This document shows, piece after piece, positions 8,577 through 16,908 of a stretch of 64,000 nt of DNA. Source of the stretch: Mucilaginibacter limnophilus (GTDB lineage Bacteria > Bacteroidota > Bacteroidia > Sphingobacteriales > Sphingobacteriaceae); NCBI RefSeq assembly GCF_004005815.1, contig NZ_SACK01000010.1, positions 42,797 to 106,796 on the forward strand, written 5' to 3'. The notes under the pieces are model-generated. The model was not told the origin of the DNA, made no database searches, and worked only from the letters and a program-made list of their open reading frames with translations. The stretch's first letter is position 1. Each line of letters opens with the position of its first letter. The translations under genes were made by a program, and so were the position numbers.

Positions 8577-8610
8577 GGTAGTGTGTCCCTAACGGAAAAT
8601 TATATCACCC

Positions 8611-9921
8611 TCAAAACAACCTGCTGTGCAAACTTCTCAGCGCTTCAGTTTTGTACTCAGTTTTCACCAGCAGCGACAAGTTGTTGTTGCTTCCGCCATA
8701 TGATATCATCCTCACCGGAATATGTTTTACCGCTTCGAGTACACGGGCGGCATAACCATGCTGATCGGCGCTGAAATCACCTACCACACACACAATAGTA
8801 TGGTTGCTTTCAATTTCAACTGAACCAAAGGTATTCAGTTCATTTTTAATATCATCAATATAAGTTGTATCGTCGATTGTTAATGATACCGCTACTTCCG
8901 AAGTAGTAATCATATCAATAGAGGTTTTAAAACGCTCGAAAACCTCAAATACCCTGCGCAGGAAACCATAAGCCAGCAGCATACGGCTCGACTGTATCTT
9001 TATAGCTGTGATATCGTCTTTAGCGGCGATAGATTTTATCTTGTTCTTCTCGCTGTCATTAGTGATAAGCGTGCCCTTTGCCTGCGGGTCCATTGTATTT
9101 AACAATCGTACCGGTATCTTATATTTTTGTGCGGGGAACACGCTTTGCGGGTGCAATATTTTGGCGCCAAAGTAAGCCAGCTCGGCAGCTTCGTCAAACG
9201 ATAATTGCGCTATAGGCTGCGTACCTTTTACAATACGTGGGTCATTATTGTGCATGCCATCGATATCAGTCCATATCTGCACCTCTTCGCTACGGATGCC
9301 CGCACCTATTAATGAAGCGGTATAGTCGCTTCCTCCACGGCGCAGGTTGTCTATCTCGCCAAAGCTGTTACGACATATGTAGCCTTGTGTGATGAACAGG
9401 TTGTTGTCAGGATGTTTTTCCAATAGCGGCGTAAGATGCGAGGTAATGTGATCAACCACCGGCTCGTTATCCTCATCTATTTTCATAAAGTCTAAAGCAG
9501 GCAGCAGTACCGATGGTACGCCAATCTCCTTCAAATAAACATGATATAGTGTGGTTGATAACAACTCTCCTTGTGCAAGAATGATCTTTTCTTCAACGTT
9601 GGTGAACAAATCGTTAGCCAGGCCGCTAAGCAGGTTAAAATGATAGTCGATCACTTCTTTACCTTGTGATAAAAATTCGGGCTTGGCAAACAGTTCCTTT
9701 ATGAACACCTCGTACTTATCCTTAAGCGCGGTAACTAAACCTGTGGCCTTGGCCTTATCGCCTGCAAGGTAAGCCTGAGATATCTCTACTAAACTGTTGG
9801 TAGTGCCCGATACTGCAGACAGCACTACAATTTGCCTTTGCGACGCATCAATGATATCAAGCAGCTTTTTCATACGCTCGGGGCTGCCTACTGATGTTCC
9901 GCCGAATTTTAAAACTTTCAT
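8611..9921 (-). CDS. lysC: Aspartate kinase
   Basis: 436 residues. Phosphorylates L-aspartate with ATP, the entry step to lysine, threonine, methionine and diaminopimelate. The N-terminus MKVLKFGGTSVGSPERM is the amino-acid-kinase motif; LRRGGSDYTASLIGAGI is the substrate/ATP loop; the C-terminal 140 residues form two ACT modules (from about residue 295, IAAKDDITAIKIQSS) used for feedback control. There is no homoserine dehydrogenase extension, so it is monofunctional. A short AGAGGA precedes the ATG by a few nucleotides. Which end product inhibits it cannot be read; the neighbouring lysA favours lysine. Confidence 0.93.
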   Translation of the reverse strand: MKVLKFGGTSVGSPERMKKLLDIIDASQRQIVVLSAVSGTTNSLVEISQAYLAGDKAKATGLVTALKDKYEVFIKELFAKPEFLSQGKEVIDYHFNLLSGLANDLFTNVEEKIILAQGELLSTTLYHVYLKEIGVPSVLLPALDFMKIDEDNEPVVDHITSHLTPLLEKHPDNNLFITQGYICRNSFGEIDNLRRGGSDYTASLIGAGIRSEEVQIWTDIDGMHNNDPRIVKGTQPIAQLSFDEAAELAYFGAKILHPQSVFPAQKYKIPVRLLNTMDPQAKGTLITNDSEKNKIKSIAAKDDITAIKIQSSRMLLAYGFLRRVFEVFERFKTSIDMITTSEVAVSLTIDDTTYIDDIKNELNTFGSVEIESNHTIVCVVGDFSADQHGYAARVLEAVKHIPVRMISYGGSNNNLSLLVKTEYKTEALRSLHSRLF

Positions 9922-10129
9922 TTATCCTCTGTTTAACTACAATATTGATATACTTTCTCAATATTTTTTGCGGCGCTAAAAATAGGATTTTTAGCCAGTT
10001 ATAGCTACGTATGGTCAAATTTTATTTTATATGTTAAGCATGACTATTATTATAATTTGTTATCGTCCAAACCGAACCACTATCAAATTTTTTCATATTT
10101 TTAAGCACTAATTAAACTGAACTTTTCAC

Positions 10130-10633
10130 ATGAAAAAAATTCTACTCCTGGCATGCACCGTCATCGTTTTATGTCTACAGGCTTGTATTAGCGCAAACAT
10201 TCAATCCAATAAGCAAGCTACGTACACACGTCAGCCCAAAAAAGTTTACTTTATAGTAAACGCCGGTAGCGAGTCAAAAAAATTTACCGCAAATTTTATC
10301 AACAGCCTTCAAAAAGCTTTAATGGCAAAAGGAATCGAAAACAACGGACATCAGTATGATCCGCTTTCGCTTGATAGTAATGAAGATATTGAGAAAAGAA
10401 TTAATGGTTATGATCCCGAAGCGCTTTTAATTATAAAACAAACACGTGTTACAATGATGAACGGTGGCGCAGGAGCCGGTGTATTTGAGGTTGGACTGGT
10501 TGATAAGGAGACAAAAAAACAAGTTTGGAAAGGCGTTTTAGATGTTACAGGCCCCTTTACAATGCCTGAAACTGCGTCAAAGGCAGTTAAAACACTTATG
10601 CAAAAAATGCAACAAGACAAACTAGTTATATAA
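10130..10633 (+). CDS. Lipoprotein of unknown function, tandem paralogue A
   Basis: 167 residues with a clear SPII signal: 18 residues then C19 in LQAC. Mature region opens SNKQATYTRQPKKVYFIV, followed by a repeat of strand-helix elements (FTANFINSLQKALMAKGIE), a DPLSLDSNEDIEKRI segment and a C-terminal VFEVGLVDKETKKQVWKG strand pair. The next gene is a diverged copy with the same motif order. The layout resembles small periplasmic alpha/beta lipoproteins of DUF4136-like shape, but I cannot assign a family. Codon usage is noticeably A/T-rich compared with the lysine genes. The spacer before it has no clear promoter box. Confidence 0.75.
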   Translation: MKKILLLACTVIVLCLQACISANIQSNKQATYTRQPKKVYFIVNAGSESKKFTANFINSLQKALMAKGIENNGHQYDPLSLDSNEDIEKRINGYDPEALLIIKQTRVTMMNGGAGAGVFEVGLVDKETKKQVWKGVLDVTGPFTMPETASKAVKTLMQKMQQDKLVI

Positions 10634-10660
10634 GTTTACAAATTTCATCAAATAACTGAT

Positions 10661-11152
10661 ATGATTAAAAACCTATACCTTCTTATCTTAGGATTCATGC
10701 TGATTTTTCAGGCATGCGGAACAGTTAAAATATCATCAAACAAACAGGCAGATTACACAAAAAAACCGAGAAAAATTTTCATAATGTCTGATTGCGCCAA
10801 AGAAGGAAGCAGTTTTTGCAACTTTTTATCGGGGGGATTGCAAAGAGAGTTTATAAACAAAGGGATACAAGCAGATTTTTATATGCGTGATCCACTTTCG
10901 CTTGATACAGAGACTGATATCAACAAAAAAATTAGCAGTTATGAGCCTGATGCGGTTTTACTGATAAGGCAAACGGTTGCCGGTTATAGCGTAGGCACCT
11001 ATGAGCTGACACTAATTGATGGCCAAACCAAAAAAAATGTCTGGAAAAGTGAAGTATCTACAGAATCAGGTAGCTATGGCACTGACTTAGATGTGTTTAA
11101 AAAGGCATTAAAAATTGTACTTAATAAGTTGACTACAGATGAAATAATCTAA
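10661..11152 (+). CDS. Lipoprotein of unknown function, tandem paralogue B
   Basis: 163 residues, starting 27 nt after paralogue A. SPII signal with the cysteine again at position 19 (FQAC). Shared with A: SSNKQADYTKKPRKIF after the lipobox, RDPLSLDTETDINKKI in the middle, YEPDAVLLIRQT, and a final YELTLIDGQTKKNVWKS strand pair. Differences lie mainly in the loop after the first strand (two extra cysteines, SDCAKEGSSFCNF) that could form a disulfide. A strong terminator follows at once, so A and B form a two-gene unit. Function unknown; anchoring in a cell-envelope membrane is the only safe statement. Confidence 0.75.
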   Translation: MIKNLYLLILGFMLIFQACGTVKISSNKQADYTKKPRKIFIMSDCAKEGSSFCNFLSGGLQREFINKGIQADFYMRDPLSLDTETDINKKISSYEPDAVLLIRQTVAGYSVGTYELTLIDGQTKKNVWKSEVSTESGSYGTDLDVFKKALKIVLNKLTTDEII

Positions 11153-11169
11153 ATAATAGCAAAATTAGT

Positions 11170-11211
11170 AAACAAGAAATGCCGTTAAATGACGGCATTT
11201 CTTGTTTATAG
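11170..11211 (+). terminator. Intrinsic terminator, 16-bp perfect stem
   Basis: AAACAAGAAATGCCGT (11170-11185) pairs perfectly with 11192-11207 around a 6-nt loop; the 3' arm ends in a T-rich stretch. Ends the tandem lipoprotein transcript. Confidence 0.85.
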
Positions 11212-11485
11212 GCAAAATTTTGTTATTGAAAAACAAGCAATTACATTTTATCCAACGAAAATATTATGTATATACATAAATACATGTATATATTTGAGAT
11301 AACCAATTAAAACAAACCCGTTTAATAAACTATTTTCTGTTTCCCGGCATAATAGCGCACTTGTGTTATTAAACCAATCATTGCTTGTACAGACGTTTAT
11401 AGCTTAAGCGTATTGCTGCGCCCAAATATGGATATATCAATAAATCAATAAACCAATAAATTAAACTAACCAACAAACCAATTTT
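11212..11485. other. AT-rich leader region without a gene
   Basis: Between the terminator and the next lipoprotein. It contains a small dyad (ATGTATATACAT near 11266-11277 with a nearby TACATGTATATA) and a run of AATAAACCAATAAA-like direct repeats just before the ATG at 11486. No TAnnTTTG box, coding frame or RNA gene was recognised. Confidence 0.5.
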
Positions 11486-12739
11486 ATGAAAAAAGCACAT
11501 TTTTTACCATTGTGCATGATGGCAGTTATCGGGCTGGCCTCATGTCAAAAAACTGAAAAGCTAACCAAACAAAATGATGGCACCGCCAACAGGCCGAAAG
11601 GTGTAATGACAGCTTCATCTGACGGTACATGGACAGGCTACTTTCGCAGGACCAGCGGATGGACAGCCGGTGACGCTACAATTTCAATACCTGTAACCAA
11701 AGATGGTACTACCTCTTATACACATAGCATCTGGCTATTTGGCGACAGTCATCTTGATGGTATAAATACCGCTAATGAGCCTGACACAAGAAACTGCATG
11801 TTTGATGTTTTTAATGGCATGATGCTTCAAAGCGGCAGTATTAACAGTTTTACAACATCTACCGGTGGTGGTTCGGGTAACGCACGTACACGTTTCAAAT
11901 TTCCTGAGAACGGACAGCCCTTACTTTATATTCCGGGAGACACGTTAAGATTATGGCCTGGCCACGGCTTTGAGAATAATAATACTGTTTATGCTTTTGT
12001 AAATGGCTACGATAACCAAATGGCTTTTGCTACCGGTTATAATTATGTAGCCTCATTTGCTTATAACGTTGCATCAGGAGGTGCAATTACAGTTACTAAA
12101 CTTAATAACAGCAGTGGCAGTACAGGAGTGGTTTGGGGAATGTGGTGTATAGTATCAGGCAATGATGTTTATATTTATGGAACTAAAGGTGGTGGTTATT
12201 TAGGTTCAAGTTCTCTTTATGTAGCCAAAGCCAGTAAAACAAATATTACCGGCACCTGGACATATTGGAACGGCTCATCCTTTGTATCCGGTGTAACCAA
12301 TGCAACCGCCATAGCAAGCGGTTTATCAAACCATGTAAGTATTGTTAAGTTTAAAAACTCTGCTAATGCCGACAGGTATGCACTTATCAATCAAGAGATA
12401 ACTCTTGGCTGCGGAACCGGACGTAATATAAATCTTTATGGTTGTGCGGCGGCTTTAACCGGTCCGTTCAACTTTAATAAAACGCTTTACACCATAACCG
12501 ATAAATTGCCAGGCGCAACCGGCCCGAGCGATCCGTATATGAAAACTTATGACACCCAGGCACACCCTCAATTTTCAAGCGGCGGGCTTTTAGTTTCATA
12601 CAACGTAAATGGCAATTGCACGGGCACCTGCTGGCCTTTGAATTTGCAGGTACCTGCCGATGGCTACCGGCCTAAATTTATACGTATACCGTTAACCGAC
12701 TTTGAGTCAAACATTACCAGTGTAAGCCAAACCTGGTAA
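11486..12739 (+). CDS. Secreted/lipid-anchored beta-propeller-like protein (unassigned family)
   Basis: 417 residues. SPII signal with cysteine at position 20 (IGLASC). After a flexible linker the protein is beta-rich with many Gly, Ser, Thr and aromatic residues: SIWLFGDSHLDGIN near residue 90, repeated blocks such as YAFVNGYDN, SGNDVYIYGTKGGG and SSLYVAKASKTN. This resembles the five-bladed propellers of DUF4185/DUF5005-type and GH43-like Bacteroidota proteins that handle glycans, but no catalytic set of carboxylates can be named with confidence. Flanked by strong terminators, so monocistronic. Probably exposed on the cell surface; substrate unknown. Confidence 0.75.
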   Translation: MKKAHFLPLCMMAVIGLASCQKTEKLTKQNDGTANRPKGVMTASSDGTWTGYFRRTSGWTAGDATISIPVTKDGTTSYTHSIWLFGDSHLDGINTANEPDTRNCMFDVFNGMMLQSGSINSFTTSTGGGSGNARTRFKFPENGQPLLYIPGDTLRLWPGHGFENNNTVYAFVNGYDNQMAFATGYNYVASFAYNVASGGAITVTKLNNSSGSTGVVWGMWCIVSGNDVYIYGTKGGGYLGSSSLYVAKASKTNITGTWTYWNGSSFVSGVTNATAIASGLSNHVSIVKFKNSANADRYALINQEITLGCGTGRNINLYGCAAALTGPFNFNKTLYTITDKLPGATGPSDPYMKTYDTQAHPQFSSGGLLVSYNVNGNCTGTCWPLNLQVPADGYRPKFIRIPLTDFESNITSVSQTW

Positions 12740-12765
12740 TAACTAATTCACTATTGATATATCAC

Positions 12766-12796
12766 AAAGGGCAGGATGAACATCCTGCCCTTTTGA
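12766..12796 (+). terminator. Intrinsic terminator
   Basis: AAAGGGCAGGATG (12766-12778) pairs with CATCCTGCCCTTT (12781-12793), followed by T residues. Ends the propeller-like lipoprotein transcript. Confidence 0.85.
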
Positions 12797-12942
12797 TTAT
12801 TCTTTTTATTTATTAACACAAGAAACCAATCGGGCTGTTTAAGCGTACTTGCTATAACGACATTTATAATATTGCCATTATATTGACGTTAATTTAAAAT
12901 TCTATCAAATTTACATGCTATCGATAGACATATTTTACCAAA

Positions 12943-13125
12943 ATGAAAAAGCCATATTTAAAATGCCACAGGTGCGGAACTCCGTATCACTTTGAAAGAC
13001 CCGGCGGATTGCTGAAAAACGTTTTGTTTTTTTTACCAATACGCAGATTCTTTTGCGCGCATTGTTTGAAAGATACCTATGTGCTCATCTCAAAAGAAAA
13101 GTATAAGCAATACGAAGCAATATAA
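12943..13125 (+). CDS. Small zinc-ribbon-like protein
   Basis: 60 residues with two CxxC knuckles, CHRC at residues 8-11 and CAHC about 30 residues later, the spacing of a treble-clef or zinc-ribbon site. Between them lies a short hydrophobic stretch (NVLFFLPIRRFF) that could pack against the ribbon or touch membrane. The composition, a proper ATG and the two knuckles argue that it is real despite its size. It ends 4 nt before the stop of the converging ABC ATPase gene. No family name is known to me; a nucleic-acid- or protein-binding role is only a guess. Confidence 0.6.
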   Translation: MKKPYLKCHRCGTPYHFERPGGLLKNVLFFLPIRRFFCAHCLKDTYVLISKEKYKQYEAI

Positions 13126-13129
13126 ACAA

Positions 13130-13885
13130 TTATAAGTTCGCTGTATCTCTGCTCACAGTGTGAATATCCGTATTTAGATAATCCTTTTCAATCAAGCCGT
13201 CACGCATACGCACAATGCGATGGGCATGCTGGGCAATATCCTCTTCGTGGGTTACCAGTATAATGGTGTTGCCCCTGGCGTGAATATCTTCTATGAGCCC
13301 CATTATTTCGATAGAGGTTTTAGTGTCCAGGTTACCGGTAGGTTCGTCTGCCAGAATAATGGATGGGTTATTGATAAGCGCCCTGGCCACGGCCACACGC
13401 TGGCGCTGCCCGCCCGAAAGCTCATTTGGTTTATGACTGATCCTGTTGCCTAAACCTACGTTCTCTAACGCCTTTTTTGCCCTGGCGCTGCGTTCATCTT
13501 TACTTATACCGGCATACACTAACGGCAGTGCAACATTATCAAGCGAGGTGTTGCGTGGCAGCAGGTTAAATGTTTGAAAAACAAAGCCAATTTCTTTATT
13601 CCTTACTTCGGCGAGTTCGTCGTCGCTCATGCGGCTAACATCAATACCGTTAAGTATATATTGACCTTTTGAAGGCGTATCCAAACACCCCAAAATATTC
13701 ATCAGTGTTGATTTACCTGACCCCGACGGACCCATCAGCGCCACAAATTCACCTTTGTTTATAGTAAGTGATACCGATTTTATAGCGTGAATTACTTCGG
13801 CGCCTATCACATATTTACGGCCTATATCTTTAACGGTAATTAGTGGCTGAACTGCGTTATATTTTTCGGTAATAAGTGGCTCCAT
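13130..13885 (-). CDS. ABC transporter ATP-binding protein (MacB/LolD class)
   Basis: 251 residues. Walker A GPSGSGKST at 52-60, Q-loop near FVFQTFNLLPR, signature LSGGQRQRVAVARAL, Walker B ILADEPTGNLD, and H-loop VTHEEDIA. The VFQTFNLLPRNTSLDNV stretch and the DEPTGNLD form are typical of the MacB/LolD/FtsE group, which power mechanotransmission or lipoprotein release rather than classical import. No permease gene is next to it, so its partner must be encoded elsewhere. It converges on the small zinc-ribbon gene. Likely cytoplasmic face of the inner membrane; substrate not assignable. Confidence 0.88.
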   Translation of the reverse strand: MEPLITEKYNAVQPLITVKDIGRKYVIGAEVIHAIKSVSLTINKGEFVALMGPSGSGKSTLMNILGCLDTPSKGQYILNGIDVSRMSDDELAEVRNKEIGFVFQTFNLLPRNTSLDNVALPLVYAGISKDERSARAKKALENVGLGNRISHKPNELSGGQRQRVAVARALINNPSIILADEPTGNLDTKTSIEIMGLIEDIHARGNTIILVTHEEDIAQHAHRIVRMRDGLIEKDYLNTDIHTVSRDTANL

Positions 13886-13974
13886 GTAATTTTAAGGCTT
13901 TGACTGTAATAATGGATAAAATGTTACAAGTCTATTTTACTTTCGGAAGTTGGATTGTTGAATTATTGATACGT

Positions 13975-14112
13975 TGTCATTTCGACCGCAGGGAGAAATC
14001 TTTTGAAAGCGCCTGAACAAATATGTATATCTCAAAAGATTTCTCCTCATTCTTCATCGAAATGACATTATTTAGTAAACTTTCATTTCGAAATCGAAAA
14101 TCGAAATCCGAA
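13975..14112. repeat. Intergenic palindromic repeat, TGTCAT family, copy 2, with adjoining half-repeat
   Basis: 13975-14067 has the left half TGTCATTTCGACCGCAGGG and the right half, read on the minus strand, TGTCATTTCGATGAAGAATG, both followed by GAGAAATCTTTTGA. Directly after it, 14084-14112 holds CATTTCGAAATCGAAAATCG, similar to one arm of the palindrome at 25861-25941. It fills the gap between the ABC ATPase start and the gatC stop. Confidence 0.7.
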
Positions 14113-14113
14113 C

Positions 14114-14401
14114 TCAAGGAATCACCTTGGCTACCAAAATATGGCTGCCGTCATGTTTAGGAGCGTTCAGCAGCGCTTCTTCAGTAGTAATATCGTGCTT
14201 AACAACATCCTCGCGTAATACGTTATCCTCGGTTGTCATGTACACAAGCGGCTCAACACCGGTGGTATCCACCTCGTTCAGCTTGTCCATAAAGTCGAGT
14301 ATCCGGCTCATGTCCTTTATCATTTCCTGCTTTTCGTCTTCAGCAAGTTCAAGCCGGGCCAGATGTGCTATCTTGTCAACGGTTTCTTTATCAATGGTCA
14401 T
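14114..14401 (-). CDS. gatC: Asp/Glu-tRNA amidotransferase subunit C
   Basis: 95 residues with the GatC pattern: IDKETVDKIAHLARLELAEDE at the N-terminus and VEPLVYMTTEDNVLREDV, ending with HDGSHILVAKVIP, which matches the family's terminal strand. GatC wraps around and stabilises GatA in the GatCAB complex that amidates misacylated Asp-tRNA(Asn) or Glu-tRNA(Gln). Its start codon overlaps the plsC stop by 4 nt (ATGA), so it is translationally coupled to plsC. The other subunits are not in the window, as is common in Bacteroidota where the three genes are scattered. Confidence 0.93.
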   Translation of the reverse strand: MTIDKETVDKIAHLARLELAEDEKQEMIKDMSRILDFMDKLNEVDTTGVEPLVYMTTEDNVLREDVVKHDITTEEALLNAPKHDGSHILVAKVIP

Positions 14402-15129
14402 GCTTGTTGTAGTTTTTGGTTGATGATATTATACACCTGCTCGCGCAAGGCTTCGGCATCATCAAGTGTTAAATGTGCTGTTTCAACAGGCTTATGTACA
14501 AATATATTACAAACACCCGGTTTGCTGCCAAGTTTCTTGCCATCGTCCCACAAAATTTGCCAGGTATTCAATGATGTAACGGGAATTACAGGTATTTTAT
14601 GTTCAATAGCCATGCGAAATGGCCCGTTTTTAAAGGCAATCAGTTCGGGCGGATAAATATCAGGAATGGTACCTTCGGGGAAGATCACCATCGTCATGCC
14701 CTGCTGCAACCTCTCTGAAGCAGCCTTGAACGCCCTGAACGAAGACATTTTGCTTTCACGGTTCACCGGAATGTCTACCGTTTGAAAGAACAGGCGTGTT
14801 ACTACACCGTCAAGCAGTTCGTCCTTACCCATAAAGCAGATATTATTCTTAATGGCAAGACTCATGGCGGTTATATCGAGGTTTGAAGTATGGTTTGGGC
14901 AAATTATGTAGGCTTTGCTCCAGTCGATACGCTGTTCGTAGTCAATATTATATGTAATACCGGCCACCATTGAACTAATAAAGCCCCATACCCGGCGTAC
15001 CTTGTTCATGCTTTTGTAACGACCAGGGTTACGCGAATAGTAATACAAAAACGGCCAGAAAATGAAGTAAAAAAGACCGACGCTATACCTGTAAATCTGG
15101 GTGTGGACCTTTTTCAATATCAATTTCAT
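14398..15129 (-). CDS. plsC: 1-acyl-sn-glycerol-3-phosphate acyltransferase
   Basis: About 243 residues. The LPLAT motifs are present in order: NHTSNLD (the catalytic NHx4D), then the glycerol-phosphate-binding FPEGT, then PVIPV. An N-terminal hydrophobic segment (YSVGLFYFIFWPFLYYY) and AYIICPNH give a membrane-associated enzyme that acylates lysophosphatidate to phosphatidate. The ATG at 15129 is preferred: the upstream in-frame TTG at 15138 lies inside a TATTTTTG promoter box on the minus strand, which would place transcription start next to 15129. Overlaps gatC by 4 nt and is divergent from trpS. Confidence 0.9.
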   Translation of the reverse strand: MKLILKKVHTQIYRYSVGLFYFIFWPFLYYYSRNPGRYKSMNKVRRVWGFISSMVAGITYNIDYEQRIDWSKAYIICPNHTSNLDITAMSLAIKNNICFMGKDELLDGVVTRLFFQTVDIPVNRESKMSSFRAFKAASERLQQGMTMVIFPEGTIPDIYPPELIAFKNGPFRMAIEHKIPVIPVTSLNTWQILWDDGKKLGSKPGVCNIFVHKPVETAHLTLDDAEALREQVYNIINQKLQQA

Positions 15130-15135
15130 CGGCAC

Positions 15136-15143
15136 CAAAAATA
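15136..15143 (-). promoter_or_regulatory. Candidate -7 box for plsC (TATTTTTG)
   Basis: Exact TAnnTTTG match on the minus strand, 6 nt before the preferred plsC ATG. It decides the start at 15129 rather than the TTG at 15138. Confidence 0.45.
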
Positions 15144-15154
15144 TAAAAAATACT

Positions 15155-15162
15155 TACTTTCG
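15155..15162 (+). promoter_or_regulatory. Candidate -7 box for trpS (TACTTTCG)
   Basis: One mismatch to TAnnTTTG, ending 5 nt before the trpS ATG. Lies 11 nt from the divergent plsC box, so the two promoters would overlap and may compete. Confidence 0.35.
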
Positions 15163-15167
15163 CCCCT

Positions 15168-16163
15168 ATGGAAACAGTTGTTAGTGGTATCCGGTCGACC
15201 GGAAATTTGCACTTGGGGAATTATTATGGCGCTATACAAAACTTTATAAAAATGCAGCATGAGTATAACTGCTACTTTTTTATAGCCGACCTGCATTCGC
15301 TTACCACACATCCTACTCCTGCCAACCTGCACAACAATGTAAAGCAGGTGCTTATTGAATATCTTGCCGCGGGTATCGACCCTGAAAAGGCCACCATATA
15401 TGTACAAAGCGACGTTCCGGAAATATCAGAGCTTTACCTGTACCTGAACATGAACGCATACCTGGGCGAACTTGAGCGCAGCACATCTTTTAAAGATAAA
15501 GTGCGCGCAAATCCTGAGAACGTAAACGCCGGCCTGCTTACTTACCCGGTTTTAATGGCTGCCGATATCATTATTCATAAAGCTACCAAAGTACCTGTTG
15601 GTAAAGACCAGGAACAACACCTGGAAATGGCCCGCACTTTCGGCAACCGTTTTAACCGATTGTATAACCATGAATATTTCCCTGAACCGTATGCATTTAG
15701 TTACGGCGAAAGCCTGGTAAAAATTCCGGGGCTTGATGGTAAAGGCAAGATGGGAAAATCGGAAGGTGAAGGCAACGCCATCTTTTTAGCTGATAGTCCT
15801 GAAGTGATCCGCAAAAAAGTAATGCGCGCCGTTACTGATAGCGGCCCGACTACGGAAAACCAGACCAAACCCCAGGAGATACAAAATCTGTTCGATTTAA
15901 TGAAGGTGGTATCGTCAGAAGATACCGTAGCACACTTCGATAACCTTTACAACACCATGCAGGTACGTTACGGCGATCTTAAAAAACAACTTGCCGAAGA
16001 CATGATCATCGCCACGGCCCCTATCCGCGACCGGATAAACGACATTGCCAACGATGCCGAATACCTGCGTAAAGTAGCTAAACTGGGTGCTGAAAAAGCC
16101 CGGGAAAGCGCGTCGAAAACGCTGAGGGAAGTAAGGGAGATCATCGGGTTCAGGAGTTTTTGA
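15168..16163 (+). CDS. trpS: Tryptophanyl-tRNA synthetase
   Basis: 331 residues, the usual size of bacterial TrpRS. Class I signatures: the HIGH-type motif HLGNYYG near residue 16 after SGIRSTGN, and the KMSKS-type loop KMGKSEG near residue 198. Charges tRNA(Trp). Other family marks are VPVGKDQEQHLEMAR (tryptophan/ATP pocket) and the helical anticodon-binding tail LAEDMIIATAPIRDRI. Monocistronic or the first gene of a loose unit; a palindromic repeat separates it from the next gene. Nothing odd in the active site. Confidence 0.95.
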   Translation: METVVSGIRSTGNLHLGNYYGAIQNFIKMQHEYNCYFFIADLHSLTTHPTPANLHNNVKQVLIEYLAAGIDPEKATIYVQSDVPEISELYLYLNMNAYLGELERSTSFKDKVRANPENVNAGLLTYPVLMAADIIIHKATKVPVGKDQEQHLEMARTFGNRFNRLYNHEYFPEPYAFSYGESLVKIPGLDGKGKMGKSEGEGNAIFLADSPEVIRKKVMRAVTDSGPTTENQTKPQEIQNLFDLMKVVSSEDTVAHFDNLYNTMQVRYGDLKKQLAEDMIIATAPIRDRINDIANDAEYLRKVAKLGAEKARESASKTLREVREIIGFRSF

Positions 16164-16173
16164 TTGGCTTATA

Positions 16174-16272
16174 GTTGATAGTTCATCGTTCATGGTGTAT
16201 ATTAGCTGTCCATGGTTGATATTTCGTAGTTCATAATTAAAAACAAGAATTGAGCGGCCATGAACTATCAAC
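16174..16272. repeat. Intergenic palindromic repeat, TTGATAGTTCAT type
   Basis: Perfect 13-bp arms GTTGATAGTTCAT (16174-16186) and its complement (16260-16272) flank a centre that holds further degraded copies (ATGGTTGATATTTCGTAGTT). Lies between trpS and the deoxynucleoside kinase gene. Same layout as the other intergenic palindromes, different sequence. Confidence 0.65.
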
Positions 16273-16293
16273 AATTAACCATAAACCCAAAAT

Positions 16294-16908
16294 ATGCACA
16301 TAGCAATTGTAGGCAATATAGGCGCTGGCAAAACTACTTTAACCGAACTGCTGGCAAAAAATTACGGTTGGGAACCGCTGTTCGAAGCGGTTGATAATAA
16401 CCCCTACCTTGAAGACTTTTACAGCGACATGAAACGCTGGAGCTTCAACCTGCAAATATATTTTTTAAATAGCCGCTACCGTCAAATCATCGAGATACAA
16501 AAAAGCGGGCGCAATGTGATACAGGACCGTACCATTTACGAGGATGCCTACATTTTTGCCGAGAACCTGCACGATATGGGTTTGATGACCACCCGTGATT
16601 ATCAAAACTATCAGTCGATTTTTGACAATATTACCTCGTTCATAAAACCGCCTGATCTGTTGATATATCTTAAGGCTTCGGTACCAACGCTTGTAAATAA
16701 CATACAGCGCCGCGGCCGCGAATATGAAAGCGGCATCAGACTTGATTATCTTTCAAAGCTGAACGAAAAATACGAGAAATGGATAAAGGGCTACAAGCTG
16801 GGTAAGCTGCTTATTATTGATAAAGACAACCTTGATTTCGCTAACAATCCTGAAGACTTAGGTAACATTGTTCAGATGATTGAACGGGAAATACACGGGT
16901 TGTTTTAA
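16294..16908 (+). CDS. Deoxynucleoside kinase
   Basis: 204 residues of the dNK family (deoxyadenosine/deoxyguanosine/deoxycytidine kinases). P-loop IVGNIGAGKTTL at residues 5-16, the substrate-binding stretch EAVDNNPYLEDFY, the DRTIYEDAYIFA motif (DRS-type, carrying the E that positions the sugar), and the lid RRGREYESGI. Phosphorylates deoxynucleosides for salvage. Family members of this length from Bacteroidota are dAK/dGK-like, but the base preference is not readable. An upstream palindromic repeat suggests that it is not tightly coupled to trpS. Confidence 0.88.
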   Translation: MHIAIVGNIGAGKTTLTELLAKNYGWEPLFEAVDNNPYLEDFYSDMKRWSFNLQIYFLNSRYRQIIEIQKSGRNVIQDRTIYEDAYIFAENLHDMGLMTTRDYQNYQSIFDNITSFIKPPDLLIYLKASVPTLVNNIQRRGREYESGIRLDYLSKLNEKYEKWIKGYKLGKLLIIDKDNLDFANNPEDLGNIVQMIEREIHGLF

